A stretch of 64,000 nucleotides of DNA from Mesorhizobium zhangyense. Lineage in GTDB: Bacteria; Pseudomonadota; Alphaproteobacteria; Rhizobiales; Rhizobiaceae. Both the position numbers and the translations under genes were made by a program. Positions 34,688-43,257 of the stretch are shown piece after piece. The notes under the pieces are model-generated. The model made no database searches. It was given only the letters and a program-made list of their open reading frames with translations, and was not told where the DNA came from. How positions within the stretch are numbered: position 1 is the first letter of the stretch; the number at the start of each line of letters is the position of its first letter. The stretch lies in the NCBI RefSeq assembly GCF_011045115.1, contig NZ_JAAKZG010000016.1:1-64000 (forward strand), read 5' to 3'.

Positions 34688-34766
34688 AACTGAACTTTTC
34701 GCGAGACTTTGACGCCATCGTTGCCGGCGCAGGGTTTTCTGCGACCTCAAACGGGAGGAACTGGAC

Positions 34767-36125
34767 ATGACAGCAACCATCAGAGAGCCCGGCGGAGATG
34801 TCCGCATCATCGACCGGTCCGACGTCGTGGTGGTGGGCGGCGGCCCGGCCGGCATCTCGGCCGCGGTATCGGCGGCCCGCAACGGCGCGAGTGTGACGCT
34901 TCTCGAACGCTATCCTTATGTCGGCGGACTGGCCGCCGGCGGCATGGTGCTGGTGCTCGACGACATGACCAACAAGCTCGAAATCACTGTGCAGGGCATC
35001 TGCATGGAAATGATCGAGCGGATGAAGAAATGGGATCTGTGCGTGACGCCGACTGACCGCGACCGGCAGCTCGACATTTGCGACACGCCCGAAGCCTGGC
35101 GGCGCTGGGCGCGTTGGGGCCTGTTCGATTTCCACACACAATCGATGCCGCATCCCGTGTGCTATTCCGCCGCCTTCGATCCGGACGGCTTCAAGCGAGC
35201 CGCCTATGACGTCATCCGTGAATCCGGTGTGAAGCTCAGAGCCCACAGTTGGTTCTCTTCGGCCATCATGGACGGCAACACCATCAAGGGCGTCATCTGT
35301 CAGACCAAATCAGGCCGTGAGGCTATCCTTGGCGATGTGGTGATCGACACCACCGGCGATCTGGACGTGGCGGCAAATGCGGGCGCACAGCACACCGAAG
35401 GTTCCTTCATCCTGACCACCGTGTCGCGCTGGGGTGGCGTCGATACCGAAGCTGCCGAACGCTTCGAGTTCGAGGAGCCGGAACGTTTCAAGCGGCTCGA
35501 TCACGAGGCCAAGCGCCTGATCGGCGGCTGCTGGTCGTTCTGGTGGCTGAAGACGCCGCTGCCGGGTGTGATCTGGCTGAATTGCCCGCACATCCCCAAG
35601 CTGAACGGGTTGAAGGTCGAGGACCTGACTCATGCCGAACTGGAAGGCCGCAACCGCATCCAGAACCTCTTGGATTTCGCGCGCGCAAACTTCCCCGGCT
35701 TCGAAAAGTCCTACATCGTCGATTTCGCGCCGCAGACCGGCGTACGCCAGACCCGCCTGCTCGAAGGCGCCTATGTCGTAAGCAAAGACGACGTGATCAA
35801 CCGTCGTCATTTCGCCGACACCGTCTGCCGCGGCCGTGACTACTACACGCCCTACCGCGCCATGCTGCCGCGGGAAATCGAGCAGCTCATCGTCGCCGGC
35901 CGGCACTATTCCGCAACGCCGCAGGCGCAGAAGTCGAGCCGCGAGATTCCGCCTTGCATGGCGATGGGGGAGGCTGCCGGTGTCGCCGCCACCGTCGCGC
36001 TGAATGCGGGTGTGGTCGTGCGGCAGGCCAATGTCGCCAAGATTCAAAAAATGATGCGGGCGCAGGGGGCCGACCCCGGCGACATGCCCTCGGAAAACGC
36101 TACTTACCTGGAGGCCGCAGAATGA
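34767..36125 (+). CDS. FAD-dependent oxidoreductase (FAD_oxidored family)
   Basis: 452 residues with GGGAGGA before the start. The Rossmann motif VVVGGGPAGISAAVSAARNG lies at about 20-40, followed by ER and a YVGGLAAGGM stretch typical of the PF12831 group. A second dinucleotide motif GDVVIDTTGDLDVAANAGA is at about 190, and a C-terminal AMGEAAGVAATVAL closes the FAD site. These enzymes oxidise or reduce small organic molecules, often with an iron-sulfur partner; the ferredoxin at 41297-41638 could serve. The gene overlaps the CoA-transferase start by four bases. The substrate is unknown. Confidence 0.88.
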   Translation: MTATIREPGGDVRIIDRSDVVVVGGGPAGISAAVSAARNGASVTLLERYPYVGGLAAGGMVLVLDDMTNKLEITVQGICMEMIERMKKWDLCVTPTDRDRQLDICDTPEAWRRWARWGLFDFHTQSMPHPVCYSAAFDPDGFKRAAYDVIRESGVKLRAHSWFSSAIMDGNTIKGVICQTKSGREAILGDVVIDTTGDLDVAANAGAQHTEGSFILTTVSRWGGVDTEAAERFEFEEPERFKRLDHEAKRLIGGCWSFWWLKTPLPGVIWLNCPHIPKLNGLKVEDLTHAELEGRNRIQNLLDFARANFPGFEKSYIVDFAPQTGVRQTRLLEGAYVVSKDDVINRRHFADTVCRGRDYYTPYRAMLPREIEQLIVAGRHYSATPQAQKSSREIPPCMAMGEAAGVAATVALNAGVVVRQANVAKIQKMMRAQGADPGDMPSENATYLEAAE

Positions 36126-37279
36126 GCATTTTACCCCTCGATGGCATTCGCGTCGTCGACTTCACCCAAGTCATGCTCGGACCCTGCTGCACCCAGATGC
36201 TGGCGGATTATGGCGCCGAGGTCATCAAGATCGAAAAGAACGGCATCGGCGACCTGTCGCGCTGGTCGCTCGGCTCCGATCCGGACGGTCTCAACAATCC
36301 GGTCTTCTGCTCCCTCAACCGCAACAAGAAGAGCCTTGCACTCGACCTCAAACAGAAGGATGCCCGGCAGGCCGTGCTTGCGCTGCTGGAAACCGCCGAC
36401 GTCGTGGTCAACAACTTCCGCCCAGGCGTTATGGAACGCATGGGTTTCAGCTACGAGAATCTGAAGAAGCTCAATCGCGGCATCATCTTTGCCGTTGGCA
36501 CCGGCTTCGGCCTTGAAGGCCCGTACCGGCACAAGGGCGGGCAGGACATATTGGCGCAGGCACTGACCGGTGTCATGCGCAGAAAGTCAGATAGTTCGCA
36601 TCCGACGTCGATCTATGCCACGCCGCTGGCAGACTATTCGGCGGGCATGCATCTGGTGCAGGGCATCCTTCTGGCGTTGCTGCACCGACAGAAGACGGGC
36701 GAGGGCCAGCAGGTGGCGGTCAGCCTCTACAGCTCCATGCTTGCCATGCAGATGCAGGAAGGTGCTGCCCACATGATGCGCGGCAAGGATCTGAACTGGG
36801 GCGCGTTCCCGCTGACAGGCGTATTCGATACCACGGACGGCGCGCTCGTCATGGTCGGCGCCTTCAAGCAGAATCCGCTCCAGGATATCTGCAACGCGTT
36901 GGAGATCGAGGATCTCTCGGCGAGGCCCGAATACGAGGATTTCGACCAGCAGATGCTGCGCCGGCCGGCACTTCAGGCGGTGTTCCGCGAGAACTTCGCC
37001 AAGAACACGACGGCACATTGGCTGAGACGGCTCGAAGAGGTCGATATCCTCTGCGCGCCTGTCCGTTCGCTGCCGGAGGCGCTTCAGGACGAGCAGACCT
37101 TCATCAATAAGATGATCCTTGAGGCCGGCGAAACCGCCGCCGGTCCTGTCAGGCTCATCGGCTCGCCGATCGACATGTCGGCCGCGCCCGTTTCGGTTCG
37201 GCTGGCGCCGCCCACGCTCGGCCAGCATAATGAGGAAATCCTCGCCGAGAAGCGGATGGTGCGGGGCAACGCGGCATGA
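36122..37279 (+). CDS. CaiB/BaiF-type CoA-transferase (class III)
   Basis: 385 residues from the ATG overlapping the previous stop (ATGA). The N-terminus (PLDGIRVVDFTQVMLGPCCTQMLADYGAEVIKIE in essence) is the family hallmark. The catalytic Asp is Asp171 in the PLADYSAGMH segment, corresponding to Asp169 of formyl-CoA transferase. It moves CoA from one acyl-CoA to a carboxylic acid, which would activate an intermediate for the enoyl-CoA hydratase encoded next. Both neighbours overlap it by four bases, so the three form one translational unit. Confidence 0.93.
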   Translation: MSILPLDGIRVVDFTQVMLGPCCTQMLADYGAEVIKIEKNGIGDLSRWSLGSDPDGLNNPVFCSLNRNKKSLALDLKQKDARQAVLALLETADVVVNNFRPGVMERMGFSYENLKKLNRGIIFAVGTGFGLEGPYRHKGGQDILAQALTGVMRRKSDSSHPTSIYATPLADYSAGMHLVQGILLALLHRQKTGEGQQVAVSLYSSMLAMQMQEGAAHMMRGKDLNWGAFPLTGVFDTTDGALVMVGAFKQNPLQDICNALEIEDLSARPEYEDFDQQMLRRPALQAVFRENFAKNTTAHWLRRLEEVDILCAPVRSLPEALQDEQTFINKMILEAGETAAGPVRLIGSPIDMSAAPVSVRLAPPTLGQHNEEILAEKRMVRGNAA

Positions 37280-38049
37280 GCGTCGAGTTCTCGGTCGAAG
37301 GGCGAATCGCCCGTGTCACGCTCAATCGGCCCGAGCGGCTGAACGCCGTCAATGCCGAGGTGGAGCGTCAGCTCGACACTATCTGGAGCGAGATCGAAAG
37401 CCGCGACGACATAAGCTGCGTGGTGCTGACAGGGGCCGGCGAAAAGGCGTTCTGCGCGGGAGCCGACCTGAAGGGCGTGGACAAGTCCGGTCTGGAATAC
37501 TGGGCGGAAAGCCGGCCGAATGGTTTTGCCGGACTTTCCTTCCGCCGCAGCCTGGACGTACCGGTGATCGCCCGCGTCAACGGCTATGCATTGGGTGGCG
37601 GGTTCGAGATGGTGCTGGGCTGTGATATCGTGGTGGCGGCCAGAACGGCGAAATTCGGGCTGCCGGAGGCGCGCGTGGGCCGCATGCCGCTCGACGGCGG
37701 CATGGTGCTTCTGCAACGCAAGATCCCCTTCAATCGTGCGATGGGGATGATGCTGACGGGCCGTCAATTCACCGCCGAGGAGATGTTCGATTTCGGCATC
37801 GTCAATGAGGTGGCGGATGACGCCGAGCTCGATGCCGTGGTCGACCGTTGGGCTGCCGACATCGTCGCCTGCGCGCCGCTGTCATTGCGTGCGATCAAGC
37901 AGACGGTCAACCGCACCGGGCATCTGAGCCCCTCCGAAGCGCAGTCGCTACGCACCCCGGCGCTGGTCAGGGCGCTGACCAGCGAAGATGCGTTGGAGGG
38001 GGTCGCGGCTTTCCAGGAGAAGCGGGCGCCTGTTTGGCGCGGCCGGTGA
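37276..38049 (+). CDS. enoyl-CoA hydratase/isomerase family protein
   Basis: 257 residues of the crotonase fold. Oxyanion-hole motifs CAGADLKGV (about 60-68) and YALGGGFEMVLGCD (about 104-117) are present. Both Glu positions of hydratases are kept: Glu111 in GGGFE and Glu131 in FGLPEARVG. This supports water addition to an enoyl-CoA. With the CoA-transferase it suggests that a ring-opened or unsaturated acid is degraded as a CoA thioester. Confidence 0.92.
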   Translation: MSVEFSVEGRIARVTLNRPERLNAVNAEVERQLDTIWSEIESRDDISCVVLTGAGEKAFCAGADLKGVDKSGLEYWAESRPNGFAGLSFRRSLDVPVIARVNGYALGGGFEMVLGCDIVVAARTAKFGLPEARVGRMPLDGGMVLLQRKIPFNRAMGMMLTGRQFTAEEMFDFGIVNEVADDAELDAVVDRWAADIVACAPLSLRAIKQTVNRTGHLSPSEAQSLRTPALVRALTSEDALEGVAAFQEKRAPVWRGR

Positions 38050-38085
38050 GCATGGTATAGCCGGACAGCTATCCGGGGGCAGCCG

Positions 38086-39009
38086 ATGCACGCCAGCATT
38101 CTCAAATACTTCGTCGCCGTGGCCCGGTCGGGCTCGATCCGCAAGGCTTCGGAGGATCTGCATGTGGCAACGTCGGCCGTCAGCCGGCAGATCAAGAAGC
38201 TGGAGGACGAGCTCGGCACGCCCTTGTTCGACCGCTTTTCCGACGGTCTGCGGCTGACCACCACCGGCAAGATCGTGTTGCGCCACGCAAGAGAGACGCT
38301 GCAGCAATATGAGGTTATGAAAAGCGACCTTGGCGACCTGCAGGGCAAGAAGACGGGGCGTGTGCATATTGCCTGCCTCGACAGCCTGGCAATCCACTTC
38401 ATGCCGACGCAGATCATGGCATTCCACAAGAAGCACTCGGCCGTCGATTTCCGCATCCGCACCGACAACTACAACAATATCTTCCGTTTTGTCGCCGAAG
38501 GCGACGTCGACATCGGCATCACTTTCGATCTGGCGCGGCCGCAGGATATCAAGCTCGTTCATGGCGTGCCGATGCCGCTGATGGCGATTGTGGCGCGCAA
38601 CCATCCGATCGCCAGGCTCAAGGCCGTCACATTGCAGGAATGCGCCCAGTTCAAGCTGCTGCTGCAACTGGACAATGAGGTGATGAGTTCGATGATCGCC
38701 TTCGAACTCGCCGCGCTCGACCGCATCGGCCGCACGCTTGTCGCGACCAACAACCAGATGATGCTCAAGCCGCTGATCCTGTCGGGCATGGGGGTCGCCT
38801 TCTTCACGCCTCTCGGGCTGCTTGACGAATTGCGAGCCGGCGACGTGGTCGCGGTGCCGATCGCGGGATCGCATCTGCAGAACATGCAGGTGGGCATCGT
38901 CGCGCCACGCGACCGGCAGCTGACCCATGCAACGGAATCGGTGATCGAGTTCCTCAGCCAGGAACTGGATAAATTAAGCCGGGAAATCGATGACATCATC
39001 CGCAAGTGA
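38086..39009 (+). CDS. LysR-family transcriptional regulator
   Basis: 307 residues with the N-terminal helix-turn-helix (about 1-60, ILKYFVAVARSGSIRKASED then TSAVSRQIKKLEDELG). A substrate-binding domain starts near GRVHIACLDSLAIHF. Unlike most LysR genes it is transcribed in the same direction as the operon, 36 bases after the hydratase gene, and its 3' end overlaps the amidohydrolase start by 20 bases. It is probably a pathway-specific regulator that is autoregulated with the operon. Confidence 0.92.
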   Translation: MHASILKYFVAVARSGSIRKASEDLHVATSAVSRQIKKLEDELGTPLFDRFSDGLRLTTTGKIVLRHARETLQQYEVMKSDLGDLQGKKTGRVHIACLDSLAIHFMPTQIMAFHKKHSAVDFRIRTDNYNNIFRFVAEGDVDIGITFDLARPQDIKLVHGVPMPLMAIVARNHPIARLKAVTLQECAQFKLLLQLDNEVMSSMIAFELAALDRIGRTLVATNNQMMLKPLILSGMGVAFFTPLGLLDELRAGDVVAVPIAGSHLQNMQVGIVAPRDRQLTHATESVIEFLSQELDKLSREIDDIIRK

Positions 39010-40390
39010 AGCCGTGCCGGGTAGGGTCCTAGACCTGCCCGGACGCCAGAGGGCCGCCCGCGTTGACGACCTGACCGCGTTGCTGCCGCAAGGCGCCTCC
39101 AGGCCGGCAATCGGCGACCTGCTGATGGCCGCGCCGTTCAATGCCCATGATCACGGTTATGGCTTGCGCACGCTGGATTTCGGTAGCGTCGACGATGCGC
39201 TCGAAGCCTGGATTCCGAGTCTCCGGCTGAGGCCACGCACCGATCCCTATCTCGAAACGCTGGTCGCTTTCGCCCGCATGGCAAAGGGCGGCATCGCCGG
39301 CACGATCCATTGCCACAATTCGCTGAACGCCGACCGGTTGATGGAAGAAACGCTGGCGGTGGTCCGGGCTGCGGGCGATGTCGGTATCCTGCTCGGCCTG
39401 TCCTGCCCCCTGTTCGACTTCGATGCCTGGGCCTATGATGGCGGGCCGGAACGGCTCAAGCCGTATCTTTCCGAGGCCGATTGGAACGGCCTTTCGCGAA
39501 CCATCCCGCGTTACGCTCCAGTCGAGGCGCAGATCGCGGCGGTGGACGCCGTAGCGGCGGCCAATTCCAATCCGCTGGTGAGCGTGCAATATGGGCCGAT
39601 CGGGCCTCAATGGTGCTCGAACGCGCTACTCGAGGGCATCGCGGAAGCATCAGCGCTGAACGGCCGACGAATCCACATGCACCTGCTCGAAAGCCCGCGT
39701 CAGCGGCAATGGCTCGACCGGCGTTTCCCACAAGGCATCGTCACCTATCTCGATGACATCGGATTCCTGTCACCACGGCTGGCGGTCGCGCATGGCGTCC
39801 AGCTCAGGCCGGACGAATATGCGCTACTGGCCGAGCGCGGGGTTCAGCTTGCATCCAATCCGACCGCCAATCTCAGGCTGCGGTCCGGTATCGCGCCTTT
39901 GCGGGATGCGGTAGCCAAAGGCCTGAAATTCGGTATCGGACTGGATGGAACGGGCATGGACGACGACCAGGATCTCTGGCGCGAGATGCGGGTCGCCTAT
40001 CTGCTGCAAGGCGACCGTGAACTGACACGCGGCTTCTCGGCCGCGGCGCTTTTCCATGCGGCGACGTCGACTGCCACCGACATCATAGGCGCTGGCAAGA
40101 GATCTGACAGGGTCGTCGTCGACTATGAAAAGTTGATCGAGGACAGCCTGTTCGATGACGTCGACGAGGCCGAGGTCCTGCTTGCGCGCATGACCGCCGG
40201 GCATGTCCGTGCGCTTTATGTCGAAGGACGCGAGATCGTGGCGGCGGGCAGGCTTATGACCGTGGATTTCAATGCCGCGCGCCAGGAACTTATGGCTCAG
40301 GCGCGGGCGGACATGCCCCGTCTACGGCAGGAGCGCGGCCGTGTCCGCGCCCTGGCAGAGGCAAGCCGCGCCTACTACGCCGGCTGGTGA
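38990..40390 (+). CDS. amidohydrolase/deaminase family protein (AtzA/SsnA-like)
   Basis: 466 residues of the cyclic-amidohydrolase superfamily. Metal ligands are seen in PFNAHDHG (HxH), IHMHLLES, VAHGVQL and GIGLDGTGMDDDQD, the order found in the cytosine-deaminase/chlorohydrolase branch. These enzymes remove amino or other groups from N-heterocycles such as guanine, melamine or triazines, which suggests that the pathway substrate contains a nitrogen ring or amidine. The 20-base overlap with the LysR gene indicates cotranscription. Its 3' end overlaps the 3' end of the opposite-strand DHDPS-family gene by 16 bases. Confidence 0.85.
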   Translation: MTSSASEAVPGRVLDLPGRQRAARVDDLTALLPQGASRPAIGDLLMAAPFNAHDHGYGLRTLDFGSVDDALEAWIPSLRLRPRTDPYLETLVAFARMAKGGIAGTIHCHNSLNADRLMEETLAVVRAAGDVGILLGLSCPLFDFDAWAYDGGPERLKPYLSEADWNGLSRTIPRYAPVEAQIAAVDAVAAANSNPLVSVQYGPIGPQWCSNALLEGIAEASALNGRRIHMHLLESPRQRQWLDRRFPQGIVTYLDDIGFLSPRLAVAHGVQLRPDEYALLAERGVQLASNPTANLRLRSGIAPLRDAVAKGLKFGIGLDGTGMDDDQDLWREMRVAYLLQGDRELTRGFSAAALFHAATSTATDIIGAGKRSDRVVVDYEKLIEDSLFDDVDEAEVLLARMTAGHVRALYVEGREIVAAGRLMTVDFNAARQELMAQARADMPRLRQERGRVRALAEASRAYYAGW

Positions 40391-41277
40391 AGTCGCTCGT
40401 CCAAGCTCTTTGTAATCCCGTCGAGTGCCGCGACATGTGCGCTTTCCGAGATCGGCAATTGCGGCGGAGCAACATTCAGCCAGATCGGGTTGCCCGTGCG
40501 TTTCGATACGAGATATTTGATCGCAGGAATGAGCGGATTGGCCGAGATCGACTGGCGCAGGCCGAGCACCTGCTTATGTAGCGCGGCATCGTCCTGATGT
40601 ATCGCCAGATCGGCCGAGGAGGCGGGGTCGATATTGACGGTCGCTGAAATACAGCCGGCGTAGTTGTCGATTTCGGCCCTGGACAGGGTGCCTTCGCTGC
40701 TCGGAAAGACATCGAAGCCGTCGATTTCGGCGAGGCGGCGCGCGTAGTCGAGATTGCCGGAGCTGTCCTTCGCACCGTTGATGCGCTCGGGAAACGCGCG
40801 GGCCAGCCGCTCCACCAAAGCGGGGCTGAACTCGATGCCGGTAAGCTGCGGGAAGTTGTAGAGGTAGATGCCGATCGGCGCATCTGCGGTCCGCGCGATC
40901 AGTTCCGCGAACCAGGCAAACAGGCCGTTATCGGAAATCGGTTTATAGTAGTAGGGTGGCAGCAAGAGCGCAGCCGCGTAGTCGAGCGCATGGGCATGAC
41001 GGGTCAGGTCGATGGTCGTCTCTAGATCCGGTGTGCCGGTGCCGACCATCAGCCGCGATCGATCGAGGTTTTCCGCTGCCGCCGTCATGATTGCCTTGCG
41101 ACTGGTGGGCGAGAGTGAATTGGCCTCGCCGGTCGTGCCCAACACGTTCAGCCCGTCGCAGCCATTGGCGAGACACCAGCGGCAATGTTCGATGAAGGCT
41201 GCGAAATCGATCTTGCGCCGTGCGTCGAAAGGCGTGGGAACGGCTGCGATGAGGCCGGACAATTTTGATTCTGGCAT
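40375..41277 (-). CDS. dihydrodipicolinate synthase/N-acetylneuraminate lyase family protein
   Basis: 300 residues from the ATG at 41277, which has GGAGGA just upstream; the longer frame to 41481 is not family-like. The class I aldolase barrel shows LSGLIAAVPTPFD, the GTTGEANSLS motif, IYLYNFPQ with the conserved Tyr, and the Schiff-base Lys in INGAKDSSG. This group includes many pyruvate-dependent aldolases besides DapA. In this context it probably cleaves a catabolic intermediate to release pyruvate. It faces the main operon and is followed upstream by the ferredoxin gene, so both may be under their own promoter. Confidence 0.88.
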   Translation of the reverse strand: MPESKLSGLIAAVPTPFDARRKIDFAAFIEHCRWCLANGCDGLNVLGTTGEANSLSPTSRKAIMTAAAENLDRSRLMVGTGTPDLETTIDLTRHAHALDYAAALLLPPYYYKPISDNGLFAWFAELIARTADAPIGIYLYNFPQLTGIEFSPALVERLARAFPERINGAKDSSGNLDYARRLAEIDGFDVFPSSEGTLSRAEIDNYAGCISATVNIDPASSADLAIHQDDAALHKQVLGLRQSISANPLIPAIKYLVSKRTGNPIWLNVAPPQLPISESAHVAALDGITKSLDERLHQPA

Positions 41278-41296
41278 GTTTCCTCCGGACATCCCG

Positions 41297-41638
41297 TCAG
41301 GAATGCGACGGCGCTGATTTCTTATATTGAGCGACCGCGGGATGGTCGGTGGCGGTGGAAAGACGCTTGTCCCAGCCACCGGGCGAACCGAGACCACTGA
41401 CGGATGTGTCGAAGAAATCGCGGTTGATAGCGATGAAAGCCGACTGGGCCGGCGTAGCCTCCTCGTCCCAGATGATGGCATCGACGGGGCAGACCGACAG
41501 GCAAAGCCCGCAGTTCACACATTCCTCGGGATGGATGTAGAAGATTCGGCCACCTTCATAGATACAGTCCACCGGGCAGACGTCCGTGCAATCGCCGTCC
41601 TTAACGTCTATACAGGGCTCTGTGACGACATATGCCAT
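41297..41638 (-). CDS. fdxA: 7Fe ferredoxin (FdxA type)
   Basis: 113 residues. Cys positions are 9, 17, 21 and 25 (C-x7-C-x3-C-x3-C, the 3Fe/4Fe pattern) and 40, 43, 46 and 50 (CxxCxxCxxxCP, a 4Fe-4S site), followed by the long C-terminal tail of FdxA proteins. It is a low-potential electron carrier in the cytoplasm. It lies 19 bases upstream of the DHDPS-family gene on the same strand, so it belongs to the catabolic region. A link to the FAD-dependent oxidoreductase at 34767-36125 is likely but inferred. Confidence 0.92.
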   Translation of the reverse strand: MAYVVTEPCIDVKDGDCTDVCPVDCIYEGGRIFYIHPEECVNCGLCLSVCPVDAIIWDEEATPAQSAFIAINRDFFDTSVSGLGSPGGWDKRLSTATDHPAVAQYKKSAPSHS

Positions 41639-42459
41639 TCCGGAACCATCTCCGTTCGCTTCCGGGAACTATGGCAAATCGATGCGTTGCAAAGAAGCGC
41701 TGATATTCGCAGGAATGATTGCCGATATGGCAACGCCCTGACCTGCAACAAGTAATTTACTCCAGTTGGGATTAATTCCCGCCACGCTGCGAAGCGAATT
41801 TGGCTGGCGTCCCATGACGACAGTGCCGATGAAGAGATTGAGAACCATGCGGGGAACATTTTTTGGTCACCACCACGCCGGCCATCGTGAAAGCTGATGG
41901 TCTTTCACGCGGCTGCAGTAGCATCAGCTAATATAGCGTGAGCCGACAATTCGATAACCTTCAGAACCAAGATCGGTGGTGGCCGTAATTAACCAGGACT
42001 GGCCGGCGCGATGGATAGGGTCTATTGAGGGACAGCCCTGCGCGCCGGCCAATGCGGCGATGCGGCAGCCGCCCCGATAGAATAACATCAAGGTGTGGAG
42101 AGGCTATCGATCGAATGGGCTATGCCCGAACTAAGATTGTTTCAAGCGTTCGGCCTATACCCCTCGCTCGCGCCCGAGCCTTCGCAAATCGTTCAGCAGC
42201 TTCGAGACTTGCGCGATCATATACAGATGCGGTTGTTTTCGTGCCGGCACGCCCCGCGACTTTGGCCCCGTCATCTGTCGATGTACCCGTAGCGCGACCT
42301 TCTGGAATGCCGTTGGGGGATCGCGTGGCGGTTTGTCCGTTCAGAGAGCATTGCAATGATCAATGAGCTGCGTCTCAATGCTTCCAAAGCGAAATTGCAC
42401 GCCGGAGAGCCATGATGATTGTGCGAAACATGAGCACTCTCGACTGCACGAAAATCCGT

Positions 42460-42501
42460 CGTCGCGATTATGCGAGACGAATGAAGAGATTGGCCGGTCG
42501 C
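42460..42501 (+). repeat. 42-bp direct repeat, copy 1
   Basis: Begins CGTCGCGATTA and ends GGCCGGTCGC. It differs from the copy at 42845-42886 at a few positions. Here the repeat lies inside a 35-codon frame that starts at the ATG at 42430 and encodes a basic RRDYARRMKRLAGRK stretch. Confidence 0.65.
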
Positions 42502-42844
42502 AAGGTAGTGGAAGGCGATCTTTCTGTAAAATGCTAGTCGGTCACCGATAAGTCGTGAATGGAAAAGTGTAGTGATCAACGGCCACTTTGAGGATTCCCG
42601 GCTCGGGTGGAGCCTGCCGCGCTTAAGCCGATTGATCCCGAAGCCGGCACCCCGAGCGAACCAATTTTCTTTGCAATTTGGATTGATGAGATATCGGGCA
42701 GAGAAGCCCGAGACGTGTAGCAGGGTAGAAGGAAGGGCATAGCCACATCGAGAGGCTCGACGTACTTGCGCGGGGTTTGGGCGGGTGGCGTCGAGCCTCC
42801 GCTGACACAGTGCTAGCGATGGCCAGACCCCATTATCGATCCTG

Positions 42845-42886
42845 CGTCGCGATTACGGGAGACGAATGAAAAGATGAGCCGGTCGC
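42845..42886 (+). repeat. 42-bp direct repeat, copy 2
   Basis: Same orientation as the copy at 42460-42501, 385 bases away. In this copy the matching basic frame (RRDYGRRMKR) ends at a TGA within the repeat, so coding is not kept. Confidence 0.65.
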
Positions 42887-43002
42887 CCGATGGGGGTAGG
42901 GGCAGCTACCGGCCCGCAAAAAATGGCTCACGCAGAAACTCGTACCGGCGCAGCGCGTCGAAAAGACACTTGTTTGGGGCCGGGCGGAAAAGCGTAGCGA
43001 CA

Positions 43003-43164
43003 ATGATGGCTACCTTTGGGAAGTGGTGGCGGACGGTTGCAAGACGCAGGGCGCTGTCAGATTTGACACCCGAACAACTAAAGAACATAGGTCATCAGGA
43101 GGCCCATCGACCCAGGCTTGAAATTAAGGCCGGTCTGATCACGAACTTAATGTCGATGAGGTAA
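43003..43164 (+). CDS. DUF1127-family small basic protein
   Basis: 53 residues: a hydrophobic/basic helix FGKWWRTVARRRALSDLT, then the DUF1127 core LTPEQLKNIG, then a tail ending in LMSMR. Rhizobiales carry many such proteins; some affect small-RNA turnover or phosphate and carbon metabolism, but this copy's role is unknown. The ATG at 43003 is chosen since the family begins with this helix. No strong ribosome-binding site is visible and the gene sits in a gene-poor stretch, so expression is uncertain. Confidence 0.7.
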   Translation: MMATFGKWWRTVARRRALSDLTPEQLKNIGHQEAHRPRLEIKAGLITNLMSMR

Positions 43165-43257
43165 GATCGAAGGCGGATCGCTTCCCCACGATACGCCACC
43201 GGCGATATTCGCGTGTGGACCTATTATTCGCTACTCGGGTCGAGTGTCTCCCTTACC

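Larger units (their letters stand above)
41639..43002. other. gene-poor stretch of about 1.36 kb with a direct repeat
   Basis: I find no supportable gene here. Short frames on both strands lack ribosome-binding sites and families. On the minus strand an uninterrupted frame of about 55 codons without a start ends near 41925 and may be a gene tail I cannot identify. A 7-bp-stem hairpin (GTGAAAG / CTTTCAC, 41888-41909) and a 42-bp near-perfect direct repeat (42460-42501, 42845-42886) are the only structures seen. Confidence 0.5.

Noticed and set aside
42460-42886. The 42-bp repeats as ends of an insertion sequence
   Set aside because: They are direct, not inverted, and the 343 bases between them encode no transposase.
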